NCBI RefSeq assembly: GCF_901933205.1
Contig: NC_044582.1
Location: 12,257,820-12,321,819, forward strand
From: Camarhynchus parvulus
Taxonomy: Eukaryota > Chordata > Aves > Passeriformes > Thraupidae
DNA length: 64,000 nucleotides
Reading direction: 5' to 3'
Of the stretch, positions 51,501 through 64,000 are shown piece by piece. A program made the translations under genes and the position numbers. Position 1 is the stretch's first letter, and every line of letters starts with the position of its first letter. Below the pieces are notes generated by a model. It was not told the origin of the DNA and did not search any database. It was given only the letters and a program-made list of their open reading frames with translations.

Positions 51501-54500
51501 AAAAGCAAATGAAAACAAGACATTTGAATGGGATATCATGGGTTTGGATATCTCTGCATCAGTACCATGCATAAAAATGGCAATTTGTAATTTTAGAATA
51601 GTTTTGAATGCTATTTGCAAAGCTAGGAGCTATCATGTGAAGCTGGCCACAAATTTCTGTTTAATAAATATTGAGTTCCTACTCCATGTGGATTTTGCTA
51701 CCTCAAAGCAATTTTAAAACACATCAATCAAATCTCTGTGAATCAGCAAAAGCAGATGCTGCTAACTGTTACAGGCAATATCACCTGAAGTTTCATTTTC
51801 TGCAGAGCTCAGTTAATGTAAAATGCATAGGAAGACCTTGGAGCAGAGACTGGATCCTGGGATTTCTGACTATAACTAATTTCCCCTAAATTCACCAATC
51901 TCTAGGTCATTGCATCAGTCTCTCCCTTCTCTCTCCCTGGTTGACTGAAGCTTGAAAATGTTCATAAATATATAAGCACATCCTCACGTTTTCTTTTCCT
52001 TTCCAAAAGGCATGGAATACCCTGAGAAGATGAAACATCCCTCTGCAGCGGCACAGAGCCTGTCCTGACCCACAAGAGATGAGGATGGACCACCATGACC
52101 AAGGGAGCCCTTCCTCATCTGCTGTGTGGAGGAGGCACCATCACTATCCCCTTTCCAGTCTGCTTTTCTAAGGGACATTCCTGGTTCAGCAGAACCACCC
52201 TCCAGAGGTTCTGCTCTCTGCCAGAAGCACTTTACCCCACACCTGAGATAATGGAAGTTCCTTCCCAGGGCAGGATGTAAACACCACTCACCCTTCTGAG
52301 TTCAGTGTGAATGAGCTCGGGTCACAGGGACAGTGGCTGCCCCATCCCACTCCCCACACATTTCACTGTAGGAGCCTGAACATTAACTCAGCATCAGCTC
52401 CAAAGGCCAATTCTGCCCTGGGACAGCTCAGCATCCCAAGGCCAAGTCACTCTGCAGATTTGGTCAATAGGGCACTGTAACAGCAGCAAATCTCCTTTCC
52501 TGCATGTTTTGAAGAACTATTATGGGAAAGAACTGGGTAGCCCCATGTAAAATGAATATGTAAATGAAATCTTCAGTGGCAGAAGTCTATTGTGCCTTTA
52601 AGGCACAGAATAACTATGGGCCACAAACCATCATTGGCTCACACACAGATCTCCCACTGCTGTCAGTGGGAATATCAGGCACAGACCAAGATCCCAATAT
52701 GCCCCCGAGAGTCTTTATTCAAATAAGAAATTTAAATGACTGGGGAAGCTATAGGAAAAAACATCAAAACCAAATCCAACTGCTTTCAAAAAATGCTAAA
52801 TGAAAATCATGGTTTGTACCAATTTTATCTCAAATTTCCTTTTGATTTCATGAAAACATAGGCTTAATGCTTCTAGCTTTTCTTACTCTCTCTCAGAAGC
52901 CACACTCTGACTGTTGAAATTATGAAGGATCCCTTTGAGAAAAGCAAAATTTTACTTTGGGCCAAGTGTCTGATTTTGCCTACAGTCAAATGTTACTTTT
53001 CTAACACTAAGAAAAATGTTCAATGACAGATTTGGCTCTTTTTCATATCAAATCAAGCTTACTAAATTTTATAAATCTTTAGCATTGTCACGAAGAATTT
53101 ACCCTCCAGTGGGGGAAACCCAAAATAACCAACACAAAAAAACCCTAGGTAAACCAAAACAAAAGGAATCCCAGCACAAAAGGAATCACAGATAGATAAA
53201 TCTCCTGTTAAAGCCAGTTTTGCATGTCACAGAATAATTTTACTTTCATCAAGGACAGTTTTGCCTGTCATGCAACGGGAGTTAAGCAATTTGCCAGCTA
53301 TTCTAATAGGATAAAACCTTCTCCAATGTAGACTTGGGGACTACAAGCCAATCAATTAGACCTTAGTGGGGAATTACTGAGATAGTAATGAGCATTTGCT
53401 CTCTGCAAGGATGTCTTTATAAGTAGATGTGATATAGAAAATGCAAGCTAAGAGCGAACAAATGGCTCCATGTGCGTGTGTGTGTCTAAGTGAAACAAGG
53501 ATAAACTTAAAGCTAATGGGTATTTAAGGAACTCCAGCTCTGAGTTGCCAAGACAAATCCACCCTATTCTTCAATAGCAGGTCAAGGAGTAGTTGTGGGA
53601 ATTCAAAATCTCTGCACTAAATTACTGGAATCAATAGGAGTGAATGCAGACAGAGGGTAAGTACTGACCACAGCGGGCTCACTCCCAGCTAAGACTGAGC
53701 TCTACTAAATATTAACTTGAAATTACGCAAAGTGGGAGAAAATTCACTGTGAGTTTAATCAATGTGATCTATACCAGCAACTTCTCAGAAAATCTGTCAT
53801 TATATTAAGATAAAGTTTATTGTTCCTTTATCTATAGTAGTACAGTGGGATTTGTATATATTAAATCTGACACTTTGAGGTAGAAAATATAAAAATCTTT
53901 CAAAAGAGCAATAGTTTAGTAAAAAAAGTGTTTTGCAAAATCACAGAATGAAATACAAAGGCTTAACCTGTTCAATTGACTGTTAAAATTATTTCCAGAA
54001 TAGGAATTATATATATGATGGCTTTTATTAATCCTAAAAATGCATATACAGAAAAAATGGTCTCATGTTAGAAGTATTAATAAGGTCAAATAATCTCACA
54101 CTAGTGGAAAAGCTCATATCCAAGCTTATATCAAAGATTTCCAAAATTCATAATCCATATTCTGAAACTAAAAATGTGACTTAGATTTCCCACAGTTTTG
54201 GTTTGCCCCATCCTTATCCTGTATTTTGTGCATCTCACAGAAGAGACCAAAGGTGACAGCACCCTTCCTCCCAATTTTCTACAGTCAGCCTTGCAGACCT
54301 GGAAACCACGAGTGTTATCTTTTACCCTGAGATCAATTTTTCCTTTCAATTTAGAAGTCAGAGGTTTTTTTCAGGCCAGAGTTTGAAGGAAAAGTGTTTT
54401 TCTCTGCAACAAGTGAACAGTACAGCAGGAAACCAGCAACTAAATGCCTGAACAGAACAAGTCAGAACTTAACATTTGTATTTATGAAAGTCACTATATG

Positions 54501-57500
54501 AAGGCAATTGCATCTGTTTATCAAGTTATTCCCATGTCAGCAAAAAGCTTGTGTGAATGTACAGCTAACCCGCTATGAAGCTGAAACATGAATTCTAGCA
54601 TGAAGGAATATGGTTTGAAAAAATTATTTGAGAATAATTTTTTTCCTCAAAGTCTCATGCAAAAGACTATTTAGAAAAATAAGTACAGAGGGATGAGAAG
54701 TATGATATTTGGTCAAAATTTATCTAGAATAGTACAGACATTCAGATACCACTAATTGAGACAGAAGTAAGAGGTCATAAAATGTAGCAAAGACATGCCT
54801 AATGCATTCTTCTTGTTAAAGGACAACAGTTAGAAGAGAACTTTTCTCAATCCCTCTCCCCTCACCCATAGCATAAGAAGCCTGTAGATGACACGGTCTC
54901 AGAATTTTGGTACAGCAACTTCGTGGGAACAAAAAGCAGATAAGGTGTTTCTGAAGCTCACAGTGTAGGAATTTTTCTTCCCAACCTTTCCCAAGTACCA
55001 CGTCAATCCGTAATGCTTTAGTAAGTGAATTGTTTCATTTTCCTTGCAGCATTTGATTTTCAGCACTGTTAGAGAAACAGGATAATGGACACGACAGACC
55101 AGTAGCATGATGCTGTAAAGCAATTCTTGCATTCCCAAGACACATTAAAAGGATCTGTTAGTTCTTCACTGAAGCAGTGAAAGCACAATTTGTTTATCAG
55201 ACTTCACACTGCCATGACTGATTAACAATTAATACATACAAGAAAAATGAGACAACACTACACACTGAGCAGGGGAGATGTTTCTGATACCAGTTTGGCA
55301 ACTCAGTATCATTCATTCCTATGAGGCAGTGAGAAATAAGATACTAATCATTTGGAATGAAGGACATTTTAACACCACATCCTCTTTTTAATAATGTTTA
55401 CATTTAAATCCTGTAAGAAGAGGTTTTACTGTACTGGCCATGTGTGTCCAGGGGAACAGAACACTCAAAGGAAGGGCTGCCTCTCACCTGCACCCAACTC
55501 CCTCCAGGAACCCCAGCCCAGCTCCCATTTATTGCAATAGCCCCAGACCAGGCAGGATGGGGGCTGGGGAAGGGACAGCAGCCACCCTGGGCACAAACAA
55601 AACAGATCAAAAACCCCAAAAATGGTATGGGATAATAAACCATCCCCAAGACAACTTTGTAACGTACATTATCATTATTTTACTCTGTTGTATTATACAG
55701 AGTGTATTTCAAATGCAATAACAAAAATAATTTGGGGATTCTCAACAAGCTTCAATTTTTTCACATTGCCAAACTTTTGTAGTCAAAAAGAGTTGAACTC
55801 CAGCAGAAGATTAGGACACAGGGTGGCAAGTGAAAAAGAGAAGTGGCCATCTGTCTTTCTGTAAGCACTTACAATGAAGGGGAAAAAAAATTACATCCAA
55901 AATGTGAATGTAAAAATAGTTCAAAAATCTTCAGTTCTTCTTCTGAGGTTACTCACAAATATAAATCTGTATCACATCCCTAGACAAGGCTCTGAAAATG
56001 TTAAAGACTGACAGCCACCTCAGCAGCATCTGTTGTTTGAACTCTAAAAAAAATTAACCATACTTGGGACTCCTAGAACATTGTAAATGTTACATATCCA
56101 GTGATTCCATGAGCCTTGAACAAACCCCAGAGTACTGAGACTTCCTGGAAACTCCTGTCTTAGGCATCTCTAACATATATCAACTGCTTCTCTTGGATTA
56201 TTTTTACATCTCTCAAATGCTCTCCTGAAACTGTAATAGTTCAATTACAGTCCTTAGTTCCACTCTGCAAAAGTAAAAACCGGGAGATACAAGATGCAAA
56301 TAGGCTGCAACAACTATTTCAGCAACAGGAAATCTTCTTATGCAGAACACATTGTTGGAAAGTCCACATACTTTTCAAGAGGTGACCATGTCTTCACTCA
56401 AAATACATAAAGATACTTTCATTCAAAAGCAATAATAAAACCATCATGTTGAACCTTAAAGTATATGAGAGATCAAAGTACAATATCTCCATTACCATCA
56501 AATGTAAACAAGGTGAGACAGAACCACAAGTGACCTATCACTCACCTACCAGAACAAATTAATTACCCCTTGGCATAAGGATGATTTTACATACAGAGTC
56601 TGGCTCATAATGAGGTCTTTACTATGCAACCGTATTTCAAGTAATTGTCATCTTAAGTAAACATGTTTTAATTACTGTCACTTTTTTTCATTATTCATTC
56701 TCAAGCCTACAATACCTGTCAGGGCTTAATGGATTGTCATCTCCTGCTACTTTCCTGTGGTAACATATGTCCCCATTTATTTCACCAACACACTAATTAA
56801 AACACACAGAGTATGCAATGAATTTAAGGTAATTCTGATGGTGAGGGTATTGCAGTTGTCCATCCTAACAATCCTTCAGAGCTTTTATTTGCTTCTCTGA
56901 ATACTTTCATGGTGCTTTGTAGCTGGAAATAACATTCTGTGTGGCTGTTGATAAAGTGACATTTGCCACAAGCACCATCACTTTGAAGAATATCCAAGGA
57001 GCAAAAAGGAAATCAATGCAATTTCCAGATAAAAACTTTAAATTTTCATTCAATTACATGGTACAGAATAGCATATTGAGAATAAATTCACCTAGTGGAG
57101 GGAGAAAAGGGTGCATTCTGGAAATAAATACTGCCACTTTTTCATATGTGAGCCTTAGTACCCTTACAATTAAACAATTTCATATAATTATGTAGAAGCT
57201 GCTTACTTGTATGTTGAGATGTGTTATTTATATTAACACCACTGAAAGTGGTCCATCAAGAACTTGAAGGCAAATTAACTCTGCCACTTGAGCATGCTCA
57301 TAAAATGTTTACTATTTGTACTACAAATGAGGTATCTCAAATGTCCAAGTAGATGCCATATTCACACCAAACTATTGTTGAATCAACAGATCCAGCAGTC
57401 CTTCAGCAATTCCTAACAGAGCTTTCCCGGAGCTCTGAAGGGAAAACAAATACTGTGCTGTTCAATCCCATGTCAACCCTTTAACCTTTTATAGAAATAA

Positions 57501-58033
57501 AGCAATAATTTGCTAAAAGCACTTCATAACACACCTAAAATGGAAGTTAAAAATAAAATGTAAAAGAGAGAATATCAGGGGAAAGCAAAGGAAAAGAGAG
57601 GAAAAGATATAGGGGCCTGGCTTTTGTCTACTTTAACCCCACTGACTAGAGGGTTTGTACATCAGAGATGATACTGGATACATCCTGCTCTTGGAGCCAT
57701 TAGTGGTGTTCAAAGGTAGTCATTGTATGTCCAGTGAATCACATTTGATTCATTTCCAACATCTCTGTTCTGAAGGAAGACAGTAAAACTGCAGTGTCTG
57801 CAGAAAATAAATGCACATGCCTTATTGGTAAAAAAATTATGATCAGCACTATAAAATGAAAGAATAATTTAATATTTGTAATCGCAAAAGAAACTCAGTG
57901 ACTTGTTTCTGTAAGTCACATATACTTCTCATTTCCTTAACCTGACATACAGAGAATTGTCTGCTTGAAAGTTGAGTTTTGAAATTAGCATCTGTCTGTT
58001 TTTACTTATCAAACACAATCGCACTGGGCATGG

Positions 58034-58130
58034 CTGAAACTTTTATTGCTTTCCTGACAGACACCTGGAGCCAGTGCTGTCAGTGCTCCTCTTTGTTAGC
58101 AGTGAGGAAGTAAATGAGACGGACAGTTCT
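58034..58130 (+). repeat. Diverged dispersed repeat pair, copy A
   Basis: This roughly 100-bp segment aligns by hand with 61438-61530 in the same orientation. Shared blocks, in order and at nearly the same spacing, are CTGAAAC; a core reading CAGACACCTGGAGCCAG then TGCTG here (20 of 22 bases shared); and GACGGACAG followed by CTTCA. The core starts 17 bases after CTGAAAC here and 18 in copy B. The last block lies 38 bases past the core here and 35 in copy B. I do not recognise the family. It may be an ancient transposon remnant or an old local duplication. Confidence 0.5.
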
Positions 58131-59371
58131 TCAGCAAAATGCTGAACAAAAAGCAGACTGAAGCCTTTTACAAGGACATCACCTTTTGCAATGCAGAAAG
58201 ATTCTCCTTTTTTTACTTTCTAGCACTGTCATATTTAGCAGCCCACGTTCCCTCTTAGGCAGTTTTTCCCTGTGATGAACCTACATTGTGAAGGAGACTA
58301 AGCTAATCACCAAAAAGCAGACAGAGGAATTCAGGTCAGGTTGTGAAGGTGAGGGAAGGGGGAGACTGTGCCTGAGCAGGCATTAACAGGTCCTGGAACA
58401 GCATGGGCAGAAGCTGAAACCCTGCTGTACTTCTGAGGAGCACACACAAGATTCTTCTTCTGTTCCAGGGTCACTGGCACGTTGGTCAGTGCTCCCTCTT
58501 CAACTCCTGCTCTTTTTGGGACAACCAAGAATTACTCTGAGCAAGTTCTGTGGTAGTACAGGAAGCTAATAAAACATTCCTCTTTGTCCACCTGACACTG
58601 CAGAAACAGGACTGTGTTCATTCTGGATAAAAGTGCCCTGACAACACCCTCAGGCTGGCAGGCAGCTTTATGAGCTGGGGAGCTCAGAGTAATTTTGGTC
58701 CTGTTTGGATGCCCTTACTCAGTGTCAAACCCACTGTAGTGGTTTTTGGGATGATATTGCAAACATTCTGTAGCACCCCAGTAACTTTTAAATGGGTTCA
58801 GCCAAGTTCATGTGCTGGAGAGCTACTGCCAGCAATGTCCCAGCACAACACCTTGCTGCAGTATCATCACACCACAGAATTACACAGCAAAATGGCCAAC
58901 AATGTTTTGAAGCTGTCCAGAGAAAGAGGAATTGATTCCTGACTATAGACTATTTCTAATCATTGCTGCCTCTCCCAGTGATAAGAAATATTTGCTTTTC
59001 TTCATCAGGAAGGAACAGTGGCTGCTGGAGCCATGGTGAATTATTTCTTTCATATCCTTGGAAACATATTATACAGCCTTAATTAAAAGAGATTTCCAAA
59101 AGAATAGCAAAACACTCCTAATGGAAAAAGGACATTCTGGCTTTCAATAGCAAGGAAAATAGAGTGCATTTGTTTACTTCCCTTGATATTTTATAAGCCA
59201 GGAAATGTTTTCTCTCCATATCTCACTTCCCAATGCTTTGATTTGGTCTATTCTGCAGTATTTCACTTCCAGCAGCAATCAGGGGTTGTAACAGGCCAGC
59301 TTTCTCTTACAACACTTTCATTTAGTTTCTGTACCTACATTTAATACATTACATTATTTAGAGAGGATAAT

Positions 59372-59384
59372 AAAAAAAAAAAAA
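59372..59384. repeat. Poly-A run (A13)
   Basis: A simple homopolymer run with no attached element. Confidence 0.8.
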
Positions 59385-59895
59385 TCAGGAAAATGGGTTC
59401 TCTATGGCCTCAGGATCCAGAAGGGTGGACATCAAGCTCCCTTTAGTAAAGAGACCAGAACTGATGACTCTAATCATACTGATTTCACTAAATTGGAAAA
59501 CTCTAACAAGACCCTTGGGAAGCCTTTTAGAAGAGGAGGCAGAAACAAGGTTCAGAGTGGTGCAAGTTACACATCCCTAACTCACAGTGCTGTCAGATGA
59601 TCCACATTCATATCTGGATTGGAAGGGAGCTAACAGAGTAAACTACAGTGCAAATAAACAAAGACATGTGGAACAGAAGAAGTTTCCAATTAGCAGTAAC
59701 TACTCAAACAAGACTCCTTGACCAGCCTTGCATTAAGAGCAAGGAGAATATTTCTTCTTACAGTAAGTAAAAAATTCATGCAAACTTTTATTTGAGAAAC
59801 TGAATTCAACTGAGCATAGGTTGAGACTCGGTGTCTAATATGGTTAAAAACCTGTTATTTCTAAACCAGCAAAGAATGCTATTACACAGAAATTA

Positions 59896-59922
59896 AAAAC
59901 AAACAAAAAACCAAAAAACAAA
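59896..59922. repeat. (CAAA)n-like simple repeat
   Basis: A low-complexity run of A with single or paired C. Confidence 0.8.
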
Positions 59923-61437
59923 CCTATTTTAAATAGTTTTTCATACAATAGGTAAATAGGGTAGTAAGTAACTCTAGTAGCAAACATAAGACTTAATTTT
60001 CTTGTACTATTCCTATGATAGAGCGCAGGAGTAGAGCATGATTACATTCCTATCCCTGTCTAATTGTTATCTAGGCATTCCATAAACAAAGATGAAGCAT
60101 CTCTTCACTTACTACACAAACAAAAAACGCAAATGAGAAAAGCCACATTCAGTGAGCAAACTGCTCCTTCTAGGAAAGCAAATCTATCAAATCTTGTATC
60201 ATACTTCTCCAACTTGTTTGGAGACTTAGTATTCAGTAACTGCTCTTCACCAAAGCAAATCCATATAGAAATATCTTCCAGAATCTTATCAAATATCTCC
60301 TAAAGAGCATAAAAACTCCTAAGGAAATTTTAGCTTCATTTTTCTGGCTACAGCTGACTATGTTTCCACTGACTATTGAATAAAGGACAAATAAAATGAG
60401 CCAACTTGGGAAGGAATTCACACTTCAGGAGAAATATAGCTGATTCTCTTAAAGCCAAGATCCAACTCCCAGAATTTTTCATTTTTAACAAACAAGAAAA
60501 TGTAACCCACTTGACACTTGGAATATGGTTTCCTGAAATCCATTCCAATTGCTGCAATTAAATGTGGCACATAAGCCAAGAACATGGAATTAGTTAGACT
60601 ATATCTAACACACATTAACAAGTTTAACCTTAAAAAACATTAATAATAAATCATCCCTTCGTAAAGTCAAGATTGATGAGGTTAGATAATTTCTGCTGCT
60701 ACTGTCCTTTCTTTAAAAATTGGGCACAGGTGGAATTCATTGCATTTTCTTTCCATTTTAAATGCTTTGAAGGATGTTGCCAGCAAAAGAAGCACACAAG
60801 TCATGCAGCCCAAATTTCTCAACATGGAAATTACATGTCTTGAATTTTCTCACCAGAGTACATGCAGAGTTTGAACTGACCACTAACCAGTGCTGATGGC
60901 AAAGAAAATTGTGTGGTTCCAGCAAAGTGTTACACAAACTGGAAAGCAAACACAGCATGGGAGCACCTTGATTCTGGCCTTTTCTGCTCTAATGAAATAT
61001 TTGAGGCTATCTCCAAGAAAGATGGGCACAGTATTCCAAGTTCTCAGGAATGTAAGGCCCACCAAGTAAATAGCTCATGCTTAAAATATTTGCTCTGTGT
61101 GAGCAAAACGTCACAGCTCTTACATAACGTGTTTGGGACAAAGTTCTTCAAGCCATAGACTCCAGAATGGCTCATTGCGTTCTGCTATACTGACCCAGCA
61201 GTTGCAGAGAAAGGTACAACTACAGGATGTTCATCTGCATGTGCTGCAGAAAAACACCACCCACTGCTTGTGCTTACTACAAATACGCCACAACAACTGC
61301 AAACAGAGGTTTTTCAATCCTAGATCGGAAATGCCCTCTCTCCTTGTGAGGCTGTTCTCAAGAGCCAAGTGTTACTGTAGCAAAGACAAAGCTTATTTCA
61401 TTTTTCTCCCCAGACAATTGCCATCAAACAGGGATTT

Positions 61438-61530
61438 CTGAAACATATTACAGCTTGTCTCGCAGACATCTGGAGCCAGGGCTGGCACAAACTCTGCTAT
61501 TCAAAAGAAAAGTGAAAAAGACAGACAGCA
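61438..61530 (+). repeat. Diverged dispersed repeat pair, copy B
   Basis: This is the partner of 58034-58130. It reads CTGAAAC, then CAGACATCTGGAGCCAG and GGCTG, then GACAGACAGCACTTCA. Outside these blocks the two copies differ strongly, which argues for old age. The shared blocks may have been kept by selection. Confidence 0.5.
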
Positions 61531-61580
61531 CTTCAAAATAAATCAATTGCATTTATTAGCTCCTTTTGCTGATGTTTTGG

Positions 61581-61621
61581 GGAAGGAAGGAAGGAAGGAA
61601 GAAAGAAAAGAGAGGAAGAGG
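61581..61621. repeat. (GGAA)n microsatellite
   Basis: Five GGAA units are followed by GAAAGAAAAGAGAGGAAGAG. It is a purine-only tract. GGAA repeats are potential ETS-family binding arrays, but here the repeat is short. Confidence 0.92.
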
Positions 61622-64000
61622 TTTTCAGCATTAAAGGTCTTATTTTCTCTGCTATTTAAAACTCCTATTAGTTCTAGTCAGATCAATGGCATTATGCATT
61701 TTCCAATAATTTGTCTGAGATAAAACTAGAGCTATAAAAGCTTCAGGATTTACTAAGGACATCTATTTCCATTCCAAGAGCTAAATAAAACCAGGAAGAA
61801 AAATAGACCAATTTGAGCCCAACCTACTTGGGTTTATAGTTGAATTTTCACACGCTGAAACCAAGTGTGGCTCTCAAATTTGCCTTGAAGTCCAAAAGTC
61901 AGAACATTTGCTTGCACAGATTTAGGAGTATAATTTGAAAGAGTTCACACAGTGCTCCTTCAGAGCACAACTGGTATTCATGTTTTAGAAAATGTACTGC
62001 AGTAGCTGCAAGATGCTGGAAAGTGAGCCTTTTCCGCCTAATACCAAACTCTAAAGGTTTTACAAAATCTATACAGAATGGAGCATCTGAGGGAACAAAT
62101 ACAAAATCTTCTAATAAAATTTACAAAATCTTTTTAGACAGGAAGAATGGCCAGCATGCTCAAAGCTTCATATGGAAGGTTGAGGTATCTCATACTGTTT
62201 GTCAAACCCGAATGAAGTCTTCTAATCACTCTATTGGACAGCAAAATAAATGCAATAAGCTGCCAGAATACTGGAGCTTTCTGAGCTATCTGAAATTGCA
62301 TCGTCTCATTTCTCCAAAAATACTTGTCGGCACAATTAAACACAGAAATAGAACAGCCAATTCATTAGATTCAGTTTTCCTTTACACTAACATAAACTGG
62401 GAGAGATGAAGTGAAATACACTGAGTTAATTCCCAATTTGTACTGATGACAATCAGAATCTGGCTTAAATATGATCATCTGCTAAAATACATGAACTATG
62501 AATTTCAAAACAAAACAAAGTCTCTTCCTACAGAAGGCAACTGTGAAAACAGATGTCTCTGCTGTAAGAATGTTCAGTTTGATGCTATTATAAGAATTAT
62601 AAAAACCAAGATCCACGGAAGCTTCCTTCCTGTTGGAAAATATAATATGGTTCACTTCACTAAAACAAACAAAGTCTGGCATGTAAAAAAAACCAAACAA
62701 ACCTACACTACTGTTGCAGTCATTAACAGTAGTTCCTACATTCCAAATTTCACTTGCTTTTCTCATAACCTGAACAGGGTCTCAAAATACTAAAATATTG
62801 TTTTTAAATATTTATGATTCTGCTTGGCTTCAAAAGCAAATCACTTAAAAGTGATTTGGTGGATGCGTGGGAGTGGAATGGGAAGGCGAATAAAAATACT
62901 ATAAACTCATTTTTTGAGTACAAATAAGGAGAATGTGGTGCAGGGTCAGTGCTGCTGTGGGCATTGTAGTAACCATTGCAAGAGGCTGCACTCAGATAAA
63001 GCCATGTAGGAAAGAGCTTCTGAGGCTGCTGACACTGAGCTTGAGGCAGTCCCAAAAAACATTCTGAAACAAATCCTGCAGTGCCAAAGACCATGAGTGA
63101 TAGAAACACACTGAGTAGCAAATAGTAAAAGAGTGGAGGCAACTTGATTCCTGCAACAGCTGTCAGCATCCTGTGCCTCTCTGCCAAATATAGTGGCTTT
63201 GAAATAGGCTCAGTAACACAGACTGAGCCACCTCCAACTTCCCCCCCATCAAGCTCTATGAATTCTCGTCTGGCTGAAGCACCACAACTATTTTTCCTAT
63301 CCAATATTTATTTCAAGAATTGCTCTCCCAAAAGACTTTCCAAAATATGCTTTTATGTCTTTGTCTTGGCTTTGAAGCTGACACCTGTCAGATGCACACC
63401 AACATACAGACAGAAAACAAGAGCCTTTTTCTCAGCCCTGGTTTAATTGAAGAGAATTCCTTTCCAGAGTCTCAGGAGCAGCATCCTAACCAAGATACAG
63501 CCATTGCACTTTTCTCCTCTGCACCAAAAGCCAGAACACTTGCTGGTAACTAAGCCTGGGGTGTTCTCTGCTTCCAGTTCTGTCAGATATCAATATAACC
63601 AAGGCAGTGCAAAAGTTTTAGATTGGGCCAGACAAATCAACACACGCTCCTACCACAATTGATGGAGTGACTGGGTCTCAGTTTGCACAGAAACCTTTAG
63701 GAAAAAAATGTGAATCTTCAAATAGAACAAGTTTAGGAACTAAAATTTATTCTTTTCTGCAACAGATCCTGGTAGGAAAGAAGAAAGTGATTCTTGGACA
63801 GTTGATCTCTGCACCCATATCTATATATATAGATGGAGAAATCAATTCATACAGACAAACTTCATGGTTATACAGTGCTGCATCTGTTCAGTGAAACAAC
63901 TGTCAATTTCTACTTTTATATAAATGAACTTGTACTTTTAATTTATCCTAGTACTAGTTTATACTTTGTTGCTCATTTGATTCATTAATAATACTGAGCA

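Larger units (their letters stand above)
39946..52000. other. Non-coding, mostly unique sequence
   Basis: No gene is recognised. It contains A-rich and TA microsatellites listed separately, and GC-richer islets at 42594-42800 and 46390-46720. Two segments with enhancer-like motif density lie at 46840-47060 and 48355-48525. Open frames reach 127 codons (46397-46780 minus) within a GC-richer islet and have no recognisable domain. Confidence 0.7.
52001..64000. other. Non-coding, mostly unique sequence
   Basis: No gene is recognised. GC-richer islets lie at 52000-52450, 55440-55580 and 58330-58520. The longest open frame of the window is 62804-63304 minus (166 codons). It contains one hydrophobic run (LPPLFYYLLLSVFLSLMVFG), but no homologue comes to mind and other frames of the same DNA are also open. 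Between 62023 and 62793 the plus strand has two open frames in the same phase, separated by two stops. A length of this size is expected about once by chance in 64 kb of this composition. The repeat pair at 58034 and 61438 and the microsatellites are listed separately. Confidence 0.65.

Noticed and set aside
62023..62793. Two long plus-strand open frames in the same phase, possibly one broken gene
   Set aside because: Two stops lie between them (near 62407 and 62422) and neither peptide resembles a known protein, so a broken gene is not supported.
62804..63304. Longest open frame, 166 codons on the minus strand with a hydrophobic run
   Set aside because: About one frame this long is expected by chance at this size and composition. 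I recognise no homologue, the opposite strand is also partly open, and there is no promoter or splice context.

Overview
This window looks like non-coding nuclear DNA from a bird. The direct evidence is three fragments of the CR1 non-LTR retrotransposon, the dominant interspersed repeat of bird genomes (crocodilians and turtles also carry CR1). Two keep the CR1 3' end, with its motif about a gene-symbol-free 'TTGGAAGGGAC' block and a short ATTCTRTG-type terminal repeat. The third keeps part of the reverse transcriptase reading frame. The base composition is AT-rich, with many A-runs, T-runs and A/C-rich tracts, low repeat density and scattered 100-300 bp GC-richer islets. A/C-rich tracts of this kind are common in songbirds, but I cannot fix the species or the chromosome.

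I find no protein-coding gene, no recognisable exon, and no tRNA, rRNA, CRISPR array, operon or prokaryotic signal. The longest open frames (166, 153 and 136 codons) are about what chance gives in 64 kb of this composition, and none resembles a known protein. The window is therefore best read as intergenic DNA or the inside of a very large intron.

Layout: 1-8199 is unique-looking sequence with a (TA)n(CA)n microsatellite at 321-354. A 110-bp A-rich tract follows at 8203-8312. A small CpG-rich patch lies at about 10697-11040, the only one in the window. A short minus-strand CR1 3' tail is at 11678-11780. From 11781 to 32277 the sequence is unique-looking, with an A/C-rich low-complexity block at 20160-20345 and some candidate conserved regulatory segments. 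A plus-strand CR1 3' end is at 32278-32815. A 36-bp exact duplication links 33367 and 35912. A minus-strand CR1 fragment from the reverse transcriptase frame, missing its 3' end, is at about 39038-39945. From 39946 to 64000 the sequence is unique-looking, with homeodomain-site-rich segments near 46.9 kb and 48.4 kb, and a diverged repeat pair at 58.0 and 61.4 kb.

The most interesting signals are small: the exact 36-bp duplication whose second copy is flanked by a 5-bp direct repeat, the diverged repeat pair at 58.0/61.4 kb, the isolated CpG patch, and several candidate enhancer-like segments. I did not find a new multi-gene system here.
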